Origin: Planctomycetota bacterium
GTDB lineage: Bacteria > Planctomycetota > Planctomycetia > Planctomycetales > Planctomycetaceae
Direction: 5' to 3'
NCBI GenBank assembly: GCA_018242525.1
Contig: JAFEBS010000038.1
Span: 20,001-84,000 of the forward strand
DNA: 64,000 nucleotides
Shown here one piece after another: positions 25,998-36,800 of this stretch (its first letter is position 1; the number at the start of each line of letters is the position of its first letter). The translations under genes and the position numbers were made by a program. The notes beneath the pieces were generated by a model. It did no database searches and was not told the DNA's origin. It saw only the letters and a program-made list of their open reading frames with translations.

Positions 25998-28900
25998 ATG
26001 TTTGACCCTTATCGCAAGTGGCTGGGAATTCCGCCGAAGGATCAGCCGCCCAATCATTATCGTTTGTTGGGCCTCGAACTGTACGAGAATGACCTCGACG
26101 TTATCGAAGGGGCGGCCGAGCGGCAGATGAGTTTTGTGCGGCAGTATCAGTCGGGGGAACATGCCGCCGCGGCGGCTCGAGTTTTGAATGAGTTGGCGAC
26201 GGCACGGCTCTGTTTGCTCAAGCCTGCGACGAAAGCCGCCTATGATGAAAAACTGCGGATGGAACTGGCCCCGATGGAACCGGAGCCAACTTCGGACTTC
26301 CCTGATCTGCCGATGTCCGGCGCTGATCGGGATCCGGGTTCCATCAGGCGGAAGCGAAAGACTAAATCGGGCAAAACCGCGTCGACAGGCTTGCCCCCGC
26401 AGTTGATGATCGGCGGCGGAATCGCCGCGGCCGTGTGTGTCCTGTTGTTCGTGTTCGTTTTCAGCGGCCGACGACAGCGGCCGGTCGAGAACCCTCAGAA
26501 CTCGAACACCGTCACCGCGAATACTCCTGACAAGACTCCCGCCGCGAAGGTGGCGGCCGAGTCCACAGGGTCGGCGAATGATCCCGTGAATTCCCTTCTG
26601 TGGTCGGACTCAAAGCTTGTGACGGAACCGGTTGGACCGCCCGTGGATCTGGTGACGCTGGTCAACCTCGAACGTGATGTCGCCGCAGGCAAATGGGAAA
26701 AGACGGACAGCGCATTGATTTCGGATCCGGGGAGCCGATTGTATTTGCCGTCCCCTTTGCCGGAAGACTACCAATTGAAGTTTGCGGTCCGTTGCCTGGA
26801 GGGCGCGGACACGTTGACGATCGGTTTCATGATGGGCGGCAGGCAGGGAATGGTCGCGATCGACGGATGGGGTGCCACCCTGAGTGGACTGTATCTGGAT
26901 GGTCGCGAAGCGAATAACAACTGCACGACGCGCCGCGGTCGACTGTTCAAGGGGACTTCGAGTTCGACGATTGTTCTCACCGTTCACCCCGGCCATTTTC
27001 ATGCAACATTTGATGGCGAGACGATTATCAATTGGTTCGGCAATTCCGAGCGGATGTTGCTGCACCCCCATTGTCCACTGGGGAGTCGTGAGAGTCCGTT
27101 CCTCTGTGCCTCGAATGCAAAGTATGTCATCGAATCGGCCAGTCTGGTGCCGCTCAAGCCTGAGCCGGCGTTGAAGCGCGTCGCTCGACTGGATCGGGAC
27201 GTCGATCTGCTGCCCTTCATGGATGTGGATCGCGACGTATTCCAGGGCGTTTGGGGAATCAATAAAGGAACACTCCGCAGCCCGGAAGGCTGGGGAAAAA
27301 TCTACATTCCGACCGTTGTTCCCGAGGAATACACGGTGTCGGCAACCGTCGAACTGCCGGCCGAGCACCAGGGGAACTATGGAATGGTGATCGGCTTGGT
27401 GACGGACAAGTCGAATGTTCAATTCGTCTCCACAAGTGGTGATACGGGTCTCGACATGATCAGCGGACGACGGTGGAACGGAAACGAGACGCGACTGCTG
27501 GGACCATTGCTCAAGCCGGGGGTACCGGTGCGGATCGCCTGCACCGTGACCAGGAACGGGATTCGGGTCGAGGCGGATGACAAAACCCTGATTGACTGGC
27601 GCGGCGACTTTCAGCATCTCTCCATTGATGGAGAATGGATGCTGCCCGACGCGCGAAGGCTGTACCTCGGGGCGCATACTCATCTGAAGTACCGGGACAT
27701 CAAACTCGGCCCACCGTTGCCAGCGCCGAAATCCCCCGATCATCCGCCCCTCACCGTCGGGAAACCGCTGGATCTGCTGGCGCTGATCGATCCGACTCGT
27801 GATGCGTTCGGTGGAACATGGGAACGCGACGGGACCGCGTTGAAGTGCCTGGGTGACGTCGAGGTCAACAAGCTGGCAATCCCGTTCGACATGCCCGAAG
27901 AATACAAGCTCACCATGCGCGTGACACGCATCGAAGGGGGTGGACAGAACGATGAATCAATGCATGTGGGACTTCCCTTCGGTCGATCCCGGGCCGATCT
28001 CACCTTTGATAGTGATCGCTCGAAAGTCAGCGGAGTTCACTGTGACAACGTCCTCTATTGGGAGAATCCCATCGCCTATCGCGGTGGCCCGCTGCTGCCT
28101 GCGGGGACGCCTCGCGAGATCGTCATTGTTCTCACAAAGACCGGACTGAATGTCACGTGCGAAGGGACCACCGTCATCGACTGGAGGGGGAATCCAAACC
28201 GGTTCTCGGTCGATTCCCGCTGGGTCACACCCGGCCTCCGGCTATCGCTTGGAAGCTGGCACCAGGGCTTTCGCTTTGAAAAACTCGAGCTGGAGCCACT
28301 GCCTCCGACGAGCTTTCCGGATCCACCGCCCGTCGGAGCAGACGGTCAATTGCTGCCACTCATCGATATCGCCCGCGATGGTCGAATCCGAGATTGGAAA
28401 CGGGAGGGGGACGGTTTGATCTGCCCCGCCATTGCGGGAGCACGGCTGAACCTTCCTGTCCCTGTTCCTGCCCGATACGTACTTTCAGCAAAGGTCGAGC
28501 GCACCGAAGGAGCACGACAACTGAATCTCGGTTTGATGGTCGGTGGTCATCCCTGTCTCGCCGTGATTGACGCTGACCTTCAGCACCAGGCGGGCATTGA
28601 TCTGCTCGACAGCCATCGATACGCCAGCGGACTGAATTATACGCACCGCAACTATTCAACGCCACTTTTGCCCACCCACCAAACCGTCCAGGTCAAATGT
28701 CTTGTTCTCCCTGACACGATCCTGGTGACGTGCGATGATCAAGAGGTGATTCGTTGGCACGGTGATCCGCGTCGACTCTCGATGTTGAGCGATTTCGTTC
28801 CGCCCAACGAGACGGAAGCAGATCGCAACTGTTTGTGGTTGGGCAGCTGGGAATCAGCATTCCGATTTCGCGATCTGGAACTGAAACCTCTGACTGATGC

Positions 28901-30290
28901 CGAAGCCAGGAAACTTTCCGACAGCTTTACGGGCGTGTTTCCGGCAACATCGCAGACCAATGTCCCGCTGGCGACATACAGGGACGCTGCGTCAATGACG
29001 GCCACTCCTCCGGCTAATTCGCCCGGCACTGCGGCGACGGACGAATCCTCCTGGCTGTTGAAGCGAAAGCCTGAAGCGCCGGCGCTGTTGCTCATGGGTG
29101 CTGGATTGGAGCAGGAGATCGCGGTTGAGGCCTGTCGGCAGGCTCGACTACCGTACGACATGCTTCCCAATTTCCCCGAAGCGGGATTCGATTACTCGCG
29201 GTTCTCGCTGGTCGTGATCGGATCGAACATGATGGATTACTGGGGAGCACCGGAACGCAAGGATCCCGCCGCATTTCGACCACTGGCAGATTTCGTGCAG
29301 GCCGGTGGACATCTGATGGTGTTCAATACATTTAACGGTCGGAATATGGAGCATCTTCAGCAATTCGGAATTCTGACGGGATTCAATCATCTTGACACGT
29401 ACGAGATGGTTCCCGGTGTCTCCGAGATCGTATTCGATGGATTAAAAGATCTGATTCCTGCCGGAACGTATTTGAAGCAGTCGGGACATTTCACCGTTGA
29501 GAAACCTCACGCCGTAGTTCTGCGTCGCGGTCCCGGTACACTGGAAGGTAGCCCGACAGTCGCCACGCTGCGACATGGAGCGGGGCGAGTGACCTATTCC
29601 TCGGTGGAACCCTGGTACGGCGAACCGCCCGGCTTTTGGCTCGTTCAGGCGTTGATTCGCTGGGCGGCTCGCGGCGCACCGGTGACCGCGGCCGATCTGG
29701 CGGCCGCTCCGCCAGTATCGGTCACTCCGAACTCGAAGGAGGAACGTGGCAAGAAGCTGGAAATCGTCGACGTCAAATACGGCCTGGCAGAGAAGCCCGT
29801 GAACATCACGCCCGCCGTGATCGCGGCGGCGAAGTCCGGATTGCTCATTATGATTTCGGATTGCTCGCTGATCGGCGGCGACCCCAAGTTCGGAACTCCC
29901 AAGTCTCTCTACTTGCGTTACCGACTGAACGGACTCGAAGAGTTTCGGATCTACGGCGAGAATCAATCCGTCGTTCTGGACGCGCGACCCGGGGTCAGTC
30001 CCTTGCGTGGAGACAATTTCAAGCTGGTGGAAGTCCGCTACGGCGTCGGGCTGTACCATCCCACTCGATGGATCGACGTTACCCAGCGCTTTCGTCCGCT
30101 GGTCAGGAAGAACGGGTTGAATCTGACTGTTGAAGAGCGGGACAAACTCGTATCTGACATACCGGACCCCGCATTCAATGTTCCGAAGTCACTGGTGATT
30201 CATTATCACTATCAAGGTCGAGACGCCTTCGCCGCTTTCGGTGCGGGGTCTGCGCTTTCCGTAGGCGATCCGTTGGTGGAGACGAAATAA
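25998..30290 (+). CDS. Membrane-anchored multidomain protein: DnaJ-like + four LamG-like repeats + amidotransferase-like + two DnaJC11-C-like domains
   Basis: The 1430-residue product starts with an ~85-residue DnaJ-like domain (FDPYRKWLGIPP, then HYRLLGL) that lacks the HPD motif needed to stimulate Hsp70. A basic linker and one membrane helix (about 134-156, GGGIAAAVCVLLFVFVF) follow. Outside are four tandem ~185-residue modules, starting near residues 214, 402, 590 and 786, each opening L-L/V-x-L-x-D/N-x-x-R-D and ending with an xVIxWxGxP-like strand, probably LamG/DUF1080-like sandwiches. Then come a class I amidotransferase-like domain (about 1030-1235, PALLLMGAG, VVIGSN, GGHLMVFN) and two modules resembling the DnaJC11 C-terminal domain (IVDVKYGL and VEVRYGVG). 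I infer a cell-envelope protein of unknown function. CAGG is seven bases before the start. Confidence 0.82.
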   Translation: MFDPYRKWLGIPPKDQPPNHYRLLGLELYENDLDVIEGAAERQMSFVRQYQSGEHAAAAARVLNELATARLCLLKPATKAAYDEKLRMELAPMEPEPTSDFPDLPMSGADRDPGSIRRKRKTKSGKTASTGLPPQLMIGGGIAAAVCVLLFVFVFSGRRQRPVENPQNSNTVTANTPDKTPAAKVAAESTGSANDPVNSLLWSDSKLVTEPVGPPVDLVTLVNLERDVAAGKWEKTDSALISDPGSRLYLPSPLPEDYQLKFAVRCLEGADTLTIGFMMGGRQGMVAIDGWGATLSGLYLDGREANNNCTTRRGRLFKGTSSSTIVLTVHPGHFHATFDGETIINWFGNSERMLLHPHCPLGSRESPFLCASNAKYVIESASLVPLKPEPALKRVARLDRDVDLLPFMDVDRDVFQGVWGINKGTLRSPEGWGKIYIPTVVPEEYTVSATVELPAEHQGNYGMVIGLVTDKSNVQFVSTSGDTGLDMISGRRWNGNETRLLGPLLKPGVPVRIACTVTRNGIRVEADDKTLIDWRGDFQHLSIDGEWMLPDARRLYLGAHTHLKYRDIKLGPPLPAPKSPDHPPLTVGKPLDLLALIDPTRDAFGGTWERDGTALKCLGDVEVNKLAIPFDMPEEYKLTMRVTRIEGGGQNDESMHVGLPFGRSRADLTFDSDRSKVSGVHCDNVLYWENPIAYRGGPLLPAGTPREIVIVLTKTGLNVTCEGTTVIDWRGNPNRFSVDSRWVTPGLRLSLGSWHQGFRFEKLELEPLPPTSFPDPPPVGADGQLLPLIDIARDGRIRDWKREGDGLICPAIAGARLNLPVPVPARYVLSAKVERTEGARQLNLGLMVGGHPCLAVIDADLQHQAGIDLLDSHRYASGLNYTHRNYSTPLLPTHQTVQVKCLVLPDTILVTCDDQEVIRWHGDPRRLSMLSDFVPPNETEADRNCLWLGSWESAFRFRDLELKPLTDAEARKLSDSFTGVFPATSQTNVPLATYRDAASMTATPPANSPGTAATDESSWLLKRKPEAPALLLMGAGLEQEIAVEACRQARLPYDMLPNFPEAGFDYSRFSLVVIGSNMMDYWGAPERKDPAAFRPLADFVQAGGHLMVFNTFNGRNMEHLQQFGILTGFNHLDTYEMVPGVSEIVFDGLKDLIPAGTYLKQSGHFTVEKPHAVVLRRGPGTLEGSPTVATLRHGAGRVTYSSVEPWYGEPPGFWLVQALIRWAARGAPVTAADLAAAPPVSVTPNSKEERGKKLEIVDVKYGLAEKPVNITPAVIAAAKSGLLIMISDCSLIGGDPKFGTPKSLYLRYRLNGLEEFRIYGENQSVVLDARPGVSPLRGDNFKLVEVRYGVGLYHPTRWIDVTQRFRPLVRKNGLNLTVEERDKLVSDIPDPAFNVPKSLVIHYHYQGRDAFAAFGAGSALSVGDPLVETK

Positions 30291-30372
30291 CGATGTTGTT
30301 CGGCCTAGCCGAATCTCGCCGACGCGCGAGTTTTTGCAGTAGCGCTGCGAAAACCAGTTCGACTTTTGAGAG

Positions 30373-30465
30373 ATTCACCACGAAGGACACGAAGTTCCAC
30401 GAAGGGAAGAACGGAAGGTCTCTTTGTATTCCTTCGTGGACCTTCGTGCCCTTCGTGGTGCAAAT
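30373..30465. repeat. Long palindromic element, copy 2 (loop inverted relative to copy 1)
   Basis: The left part (30373-30405) and right part (30431-30465) are imperfect reverse complements built from CACGAAGG units. The loop contains AAGGTCTCTTTGTATTC, the reverse complement of copy 1's loop. The sequence to the right (AAATCCT.C.TT.GATTTC) matches the right flank of copy 1 in direct orientation. Thus the loop is flipped relative to its flank. Confidence 0.8.
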
Positions 30466-30648
30466 CCTGCATTCGATTTCATTGCTTCTCGCAAAGAAGC
30501 CTCGGAGTTCTCTGTTGGACATGGCAGGACTTTTCGCAAAAAAGATTGGGACGCGGAAAACATGGACGACACGGAGAGAATTCAAAACGACAAGAGAAAT
30601 TGCTTCAGCAAGCCACTGATTCGCCCCAGATCGGCGGATGGGCAGCGT
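30466..30648. other. Remaining gap before the convergent GT-C gene
   Basis: Together with the palindrome this makes a 358-bp gap between convergent genes. No gene or clear terminator is visible besides the palindrome, which may itself end transcripts from both sides. Confidence 0.4.
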
Positions 30649-32472
30649 TCACGGCGGCGAGCCTTGCATCTCTCGCCAGGCCGCCGCATAGCGCTCACAA
30701 TCTCGTTGCGTCAGTCGATAGACATTGATCGAGTAGCCAATGGTCGCCACGGGCTCGAAGAATCGAAAGTATCCGAACTCGTCGATGCCCACCTGGACTC
30801 GTTCGCCATTCGTATCCCGCAGCGCGTGTGGTCGACCCTGGACGTAATTGGCACTGATGGCATACCACCCGGGTTGAGGAAACCGTGATGGCGGCAGATG
30901 CGATTTGATCCCGATTTTGACGGCACTGACCGTTCCAAAGTAGGCCAGGCCGACGTCAGGAACGTGGTTCTGATCGAGATACTGCTTCAGGGCATGCAGA
31001 TCCTGGCCCCAATCCAGATTGGAATCGACCAGGTGCCAGCGTCCCCCGGCGGGGCCACCTGCCAGCAGGTTGAAATAAGCGAGGTGATGCGGGTGAAACC
31101 GCAGAGACAACGGAGCCAGGCACAGCGTCAGCCAGATCAACCGCGATCGCCAGGACATGGGGGTTCGTCGAGACCACGCCTCCAGCCACCGGGCTGACTG
31201 GCCCGCAAAGATGCACAGCAGCGGGATGGTCGGTAGGACGTAGCGGATGCCGATCTGGTTCGATGAACCGCTGGCCAGGATCGGCAGCAACAGCGCCCCG
31301 AATAGCAGGAACAGTCCATGCCGACAATCCCGGGAACCGGCGCGCGGACGGGCGACGGCGACCAGACCCGCCAGAAGCAAGGCCAGCGTGCTCGACGGCA
31401 ACTTGTACTTGAGTGCCGACAGGTAATAGAAAGGAAACGGCGTATCACGCCATTCACCATCCAGGTAGACCGGGTGTTTGCGTTCCAGATCCTGGGCCAG
31501 TCTGTCCAGTGCGGCCACGAAATCACGTGGTGCCGGCGTGGGCAGCGACGGAATCGCCTGCTGAATGGAACGCAGTTGAGAACTGGCCAGTGTCAACGAA
31601 CCCAGAGCGCGACCGCTGCCGCGAAACAGGTAGCCAGCGTTGATCACCAGTAACGACACCAGCAGCGCGACGACCCATTGCCCCAGCAATCGTGATCGAG
31701 GGACGGGAATCGGCTTGTCGTCGATCCCCAGACTTTGGGGGCGACTCAATCCGATCCTCAACACCAGCCACAGCGAAATTGACAACGGAACGAGGATGAT
31801 CCCTGTCAGTTTGATCAGCGGGGCCATCCCCAGTGCCATCCCAAACTGGCATGCCCGGGACCATGTCGGGCGCTGAGCGAATCGAACCAGCGCCCACAGG
31901 GTCAGCGTCCAGATGGCAGCCAGCGGCAGATCGTGTGTGACGATGGACGCGTTGGCCAGGATCGTGGGACAACAGGTCCAGAGCAGGACGCTGACCAGTG
32001 CCGCGCGATCGCCGTACCACGATCGGGACCAGAGTACGACCACCACCCCCGTCACGGTCATCATCGGAATGATCATCAACCGGCCCAGCAGGAACCAGAA
32101 CCGGGCATGCTCGGCGTTGGCGTTCCAGAAGGAATCGCCGATGGCACCCACATCCAGACGCTGATCGACGTCTCCGGCGTTCGCACCACCGAGGAAGAGG
32201 GGGAGCGCGGCCCACAGGCGGACGGGAGGGGGGTTGATCACATCGTCTTCAAATTGCCCGGTTTTCCACATCCGCAGCCCGATCGGCAAATGCCAGTATT
32301 CATCGTGCGTCGGAGTCCATTGTCGCGCACAATCCACGGCCAGCAGGAACTGGAGAGCCAGGCAGACCGCGACAAAGCCCCAGAACCGGCGAGTGGAGAT
32401 CGGAACCAACAGTGGTTGCGCCGCTGAAATCACCGGCCCGATGGTTGAGACAGAGGAAGTGACTTCTTGCAT
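30649..32472 (-). CDS. Polytopic membrane protein, GT-C/PMT-like glycosyltransferase family
   Basis: The 607-residue protein has about ten hydrophobic segments. The first extracytoplasmic loop contains the acidic motif THDEYWHLP, as expected for GT-C glycosyltransferases of the dolichyl-phosphate-mannose-protein mannosyltransferase type, and continues with NPPPVRLWAALP. Near the C-terminus it has HHLAYFNLLAGGP and LVDSNLDWGQDLHALKQYL, seen in bacterial members of this group. It would transfer a lipid-linked sugar across the membrane; donor and acceptor are unknown. I start at the ATG at 32472; the frame stays open to a TTG at 32502, which would add ten residues. It is convergent with the 1430-residue gene. 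Confidence 0.82.
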   Translation of the reverse strand: MQEVTSSVSTIGPVISAAQPLLVPISTRRFWGFVAVCLALQFLLAVDCARQWTPTHDEYWHLPIGLRMWKTGQFEDDVINPPPVRLWAALPLFLGGANAGDVDQRLDVGAIGDSFWNANAEHARFWFLLGRLMIIPMMTVTGVVVVLWSRSWYGDRAALVSVLLWTCCPTILANASIVTHDLPLAAIWTLTLWALVRFAQRPTWSRACQFGMALGMAPLIKLTGIILVPLSISLWLVLRIGLSRPQSLGIDDKPIPVPRSRLLGQWVVALLVSLLVINAGYLFRGSGRALGSLTLASSQLRSIQQAIPSLPTPAPRDFVAALDRLAQDLERKHPVYLDGEWRDTPFPFYYLSALKYKLPSSTLALLLAGLVAVARPRAGSRDCRHGLFLLFGALLLPILASGSSNQIGIRYVLPTIPLLCIFAGQSARWLEAWSRRTPMSWRSRLIWLTLCLAPLSLRFHPHHLAYFNLLAGGPAGGRWHLVDSNLDWGQDLHALKQYLDQNHVPDVGLAYFGTVSAVKIGIKSHLPPSRFPQPGWYAISANYVQGRPHALRDTNGERVQVGIDEFGYFRFFEPVATIGYSINVYRLTQRDCERYAAAWREMQGSPP

Positions 32473-32919
32473 GGGATTGGAGTTGGGCACGTACGGTCTC
32501 AAGGATGAATTGTGAAATCAGGGATTGCGGTTTTGTAACATTTGTCCTTGGTAAATCTCCGCACAATCGCGGCAACACTTCAGGTGAGCCGGGGAAATGT
32601 ACTTAAATCCTGTCTGGACATTTTCAAACTGTTCTGGTGCCTTTTTCCCGTGCGAGTCCGCGCGGGGCAGATCCGTCGCTTTTTTCAAATTGGGAATCGG
32701 CTGCCACGGTTATGGAGTCCTTGACATGGCCGTGGCGATTATGCACTCGCACGGCCTTACCGAAGACGGTCAGACCGTGGCACCCCAACTTGGAAAACGC
32801 GATCGCCCTGCCGCGCGGGGCGCTCGGGCTTCATTGTGGGGTAGACCTTTACTAAAATCACGCCGCTTGGCAATTTCAGAAGCATCCGGTTTTTACAGTA
32901 CAGTTCCAGGAGTGATGCA
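32473..32919. other. Divergent intergenic region, no gene seen
   Basis: This 447-bp region separates the GT-C gene and the cyclophilin gene. A TTGACA lies near 32722 but I find no suitably spaced -10 partner. Small open frames here have no recognisable features. Confidence 0.4.
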
Positions 32920-33600
32920 ATGCGGCGGCGGGAATGGTTGTGCGCGGTGGCGTCCAGTGCCCTGATCGGATGCGGTTCAGGACCAGGCAAGGTCAAGGGG
33001 GAACCTCAGATTACCAAGGCCCCGGCGCTGCCTGAAGACAAGAAAATTCGGCTGGCATCGGGCGAGGCGGCTGGGGCTGGTGAAAACTACCGGGTCAAGT
33101 TCGAAACCACGGCCGGAAACTTTGTGATTGAAGTTCATCCGGATTGGGCTCCGCTGGGAGCGGAGCGGTTTCGTGAATTGGTGGAGTCTGGCTTTTACGA
33201 CAACTGCAAGTTCTTCCGAGTCGTCGAAGGATTCATGGTCCAATTCGGAATCAGCGGCGACCCCGCCATCATGGACAAATGGCGTGATGCCAAGATCCAG
33301 GATGACGTGGTGACACGGTCCAACAAGAAGGGGTTTGTGACGTTTGCCACCTCGGGGAAGAATTCCCGCACGACTCAGGTCTTCATCAATTATGGCAACA
33401 ATTCGACTTTGGATAACAGGGGGTTTGCCCCGTTCGGTGAGGTGATCGAAGGAATGGACGTGGTCGAGCGTCTGTACAAAGTCTACGGTGAAGCTCCCAG
33501 CCAGCGGCAGGATAAGATTCAACAGGAAGGGAACGCGTTCCTCGAAGCCAATTTCCCCAAGCTGGACTCCATCAAACAGGCGACTCTCATTCAGAACTAA
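32920..33600 (+). CDS. Cyclophilin-type peptidyl-prolyl isomerase, lipoprotein
   Basis: The 226-residue protein starts MRRREWLCAVASSALIGCGS, a lipoprotein signal with lipobox LIGC, so it should be anchored outside the cytoplasmic membrane. Residues about 48-215 form a cyclophilin domain: YRVKFETTAGNFVIEVHPDW, ERFRELVESGFYDNCKFFRV, and NSRTTQVFINYGNNSTLDN where classical enzymes have S-Q-F-F-I. It would isomerise Xaa-Pro bonds in exported proteins. AGGAG sits six bases before the ATG. The catalytic arginine segment FFRVVEGFMVQFGISGD is kept in outline. It could help fold the many exported proteins of this region; that is inference. Confidence 0.92.
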   Translation: MRRREWLCAVASSALIGCGSGPGKVKGEPQITKAPALPEDKKIRLASGEAAGAGENYRVKFETTAGNFVIEVHPDWAPLGAERFRELVESGFYDNCKFFRVVEGFMVQFGISGDPAIMDKWRDAKIQDDVVTRSNKKGFVTFATSGKNSRTTQVFINYGNNSTLDNRGFAPFGEVIEGMDVVERLYKVYGEAPSQRQDKIQQEGNAFLEANFPKLDSIKQATLIQN

Positions 33601-33764
33601 TCGGCAGCGTCCACGCGCAGTATGGTGCCTCGTCCGTCTGCCATAATCGACTCGACTTCCTGTCCATACGCTTAACCGCGATTCCAAATGCGCGAACTGG
33701 AATCGTCGGCCATGACCAGCATGGATTGCTCGTCTTTCTTGGGCACACGATTAAATCGTCCATC

Positions 33765-33799
33765 AAAAAAAGCCGCCCTGATGCTGGCATCAGGGCGGC
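33765..33799 (-). terminator. Strong intrinsic terminator of the 3659-residue giant gene
   Basis: GCCGCCCTGATG at 33772-33783 pairs perfectly over 12 bp with CATCAGGGCGGC at 33788-33799, with a 4-base loop. On the minus strand the hairpin is followed by seven T residues (A-run 33765-33771 on the plus strand). It is 39 bp past the stop codon of the giant gene. Confidence 0.9.
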
Positions 33800-33837
33800 T
33801 TTGTGTTTAGTCAGGTGGTTACCCAACAATCAGGCGA

Positions 33838-36800
33838 TCAGTTTGGCGGGAACGAGCTCGATGGCCAGTCGAAGTAAGGAGCCAGTTTGTTGGTTGTGAA
33901 GAAGGTTCCGCTGTTCGTGGCAGTCTGGCCCTGTGGGATCTGGACGACGTGGTTGACGAAGCCGTTGTTAAACGCGGCTTCCACGTTCTGGGCCACGCCG
34001 AACTGGTTGAACGTATTCGTATCCAGCAGGTGGATGCGGAACACGTCGCCTGCAGTGATCCCCGCCGAACCGGCTCCAGCCAGCGTGAACTGGCCACCGG
34101 CGGTGTAATCGATCACACCATTGGCCCCGGTCCCGTTGACGCCGGTCGTGATGTCGTCAACACGCACCTGGGTGAACGCAGTTGGGCTGGCAATGTTGGG
34201 ATTGTTCGGATTGGCGTTCGGGTTCACATAGAAGTTGGCCTGGCTGACCAGGGCGGCTTCCAGGAAGCGGGCTGCAATCACAGGACCAGGCTGCGTGGTG
34301 GAACCCGGGAAATTCGTGGGATCCTGGACGAAGTTCGTCACGTTAGAATCGAGAGCCTGAACATGCGTTCCGGTGAAGATGTTGTTGGAAGTCACGGTGT
34401 TCACAACATCGTAGTGGTAGGCGTCAACCTGGAACAGCGAGGTCTGCTGCTGAGCCGAGGAATTCGGGTTGATCTTGGTGTTTGGATCCGTGCGATGAGC
34501 ACCGAAGGCTCCCATGTTCGGATTGTTCGATCCCGCGGACGAGATCGAGACCTGATCACCCACGTTGTTGATGAACCGCATATCCAGTTGGGCCGTGTCT
34601 TCCAGGAAGATGCGATCGACACCCGACACAATTTCGTCGACCGAGCCCGGAGTGTTCAGCAAGCCGGTCGTATTGATCGTACCGTTCGCATTGAATCCAC
34701 CGGTCGAAGCCTGGAACGAGGCCGTGGCGACGTCGTCCAGCGTGTTCCCGTGGAAGGTGTTGTTGCGGATGTCCGCATTCACAGCCGCCCAGGTACTCAC
34801 GTCGATTTCCAGCCCGTTGACATTCTGAATGCTGTTCACATAGGGTGATGCACTGCCGTTGTTCGAGACCGTGGAATTCGTCAGCACGAAGTCTGCATTC
34901 AACGTCGTGTTGTAGTTCAGGAAGTTGTAGAGTTGGTATCCATTGATGAACGCAGGGTTGGTGGTAAAGACGCTCGCGATATCCCGGAAGAATCCGCTCT
35001 GCTGCCTCGAGTTCGCGATGACCGCGATCCCCTCGAAGCTGTTGTCGCTGAACAACGAGTGATCGATCCCGTGGAAGTTGGTGCTGCTGTCCTGCATTTG
35101 GGCCGAATAGCCGCGGTTGCCGTTGAACCGGCTGGCCGTGTCGAACACATTTCCAATGAACGACGACGAAGCCTGGTTGCGGATTACGATCCCGTTCAAC
35201 TTGTTGCCGAAGATCGAAACGTCCGGGGCATTGGTCGGATCGGCCGCCCCGGCGGCAATCCCTCCGCCGAACCGGTTCAAGGCCAATGTATTACCCACGT
35301 TCAGGTTCAGGAAGGAACCTGATGTTGTCGTGGCGTCGATCCCGTCACCACTCAGGCCGGTCTGCGTGGAACTGGCCGTCGGATACCCGATGCTGGTATT
35401 CGTCAGGTCGATCCGGGTGCTCGAACCGTCGGTCGTCAGCACATGCAGTCCGTCGTTGCCCAACTGGACGAAGGCGGTATCCCGCATGTCAATCCGGTTC
35501 AAGTTGAAGTAGTTGTCGCTGAAGCGTGAGGCCGTGATGCGGAAGTCATCCCCGCCATTGCTGTCAAACAGGTTGCGGGCGTTCGTCGCCGTTCCTGTCA
35601 TCGAGATGTTGACGACCGACGAACTGGAGACATTGAATGGATCCGATCCGCCGTTGGCCTGGACTTCGAAGCCGTAGGCATTGGCGTTCAGGTTCGATCG
35701 TCCGTTGCCGCTGATCAGCATTCCGTTAAAGGTTGACCGAATGCTGTTGTCCGAGGTTGGATCACCCAGCGGAGTGGCGGTCAGCACGTCGCCGAACGTC
35801 GCCCGGTTGAAGGTCTGGACCAGGATCCCGCCCTGCAGGTTGTCGCTGGCCGAGGTGTCGCGGGCATTCACAACCAGGATCGAGTCGGCACTGGCGATGA
35901 ATTGCATCCCGCGGCCGGTGTTCGAGTCGTAGACGCTATGACCAACCGTCTTCGGATTGTATGTCATCGCGACCGGGTTGGAATCGACGATGTCGATGCG
36001 GGTGATCGGGAACTGGGCGTTCGTGGTGGACACATTCAACCCGTTGATCCCGTTGTTGGTTGAGATCACGTCGTTGATATGGATGAATGAACCCCCATCC
36101 GTGATCGCCTGCCAGCTGACCAGGTTGACAGGATTGAACAGTGCAGCACCGGCATTGATTGTTGCGTCGTCCCAGGACAACAGGGCATTGTCACGACGGA
36201 TGATGTCAATCCCGTTGCGGGTGTTGCCCGTCGCGTCAATCTGCTGCAACAGGATTGTTGCCTGGCCCAGGGCTGTGACCGCAGTGGTGTTGTCGGCGAG
36301 AGTCTGGCGGAACTGCGATTGCTCAATCGCATTGATCCGCAGACCATCCCCGGCGTTGCCGGACAGCGTCGTGTTGCGGGCGGCAGCACTACCAATGACG
36401 AACGAGTTCATCTGGGCATACTGTTGCAGCAGGATCCCGATGCCGTCGCCACTGAACGGATAGTTCGGCAGTGACGGATGGCTGCCAAGACGTGTGTTGG
36501 TGATATTAACGTTGTCAATCTTGACGTTTCCGACAGAGAACTTGGTTGGATCCAGGCTGCTGTTCGGATTGACGAACGAACCGCCGACCACCGCGATGCC
36601 GGCGTCGGTATTCGCATTAAACACGTTGCGGGCTCCGGTGCCAGTCACGTTCAAGTTGTACAGGGACTGGTTGGTGGCCTGCAGGAACAGACCGAAGCTG
36701 GCATTGTTGGAAACCGTGTTGATCCCAGCCGCATCGCTGGTCACGTTGATCGTGTTGCGGATGGCATTCAGGTTGTTCAGGACGATGTCGATCCCCATCC

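Noticed and set aside
32722..32760. TTGACA resembling a -35 box upstream of the cyclophilin gene
   Set aside because: No -10-like hexamer at 16-18 bp; the nearest TATGCA is only 13 bp away and about 180 bp from the gene.
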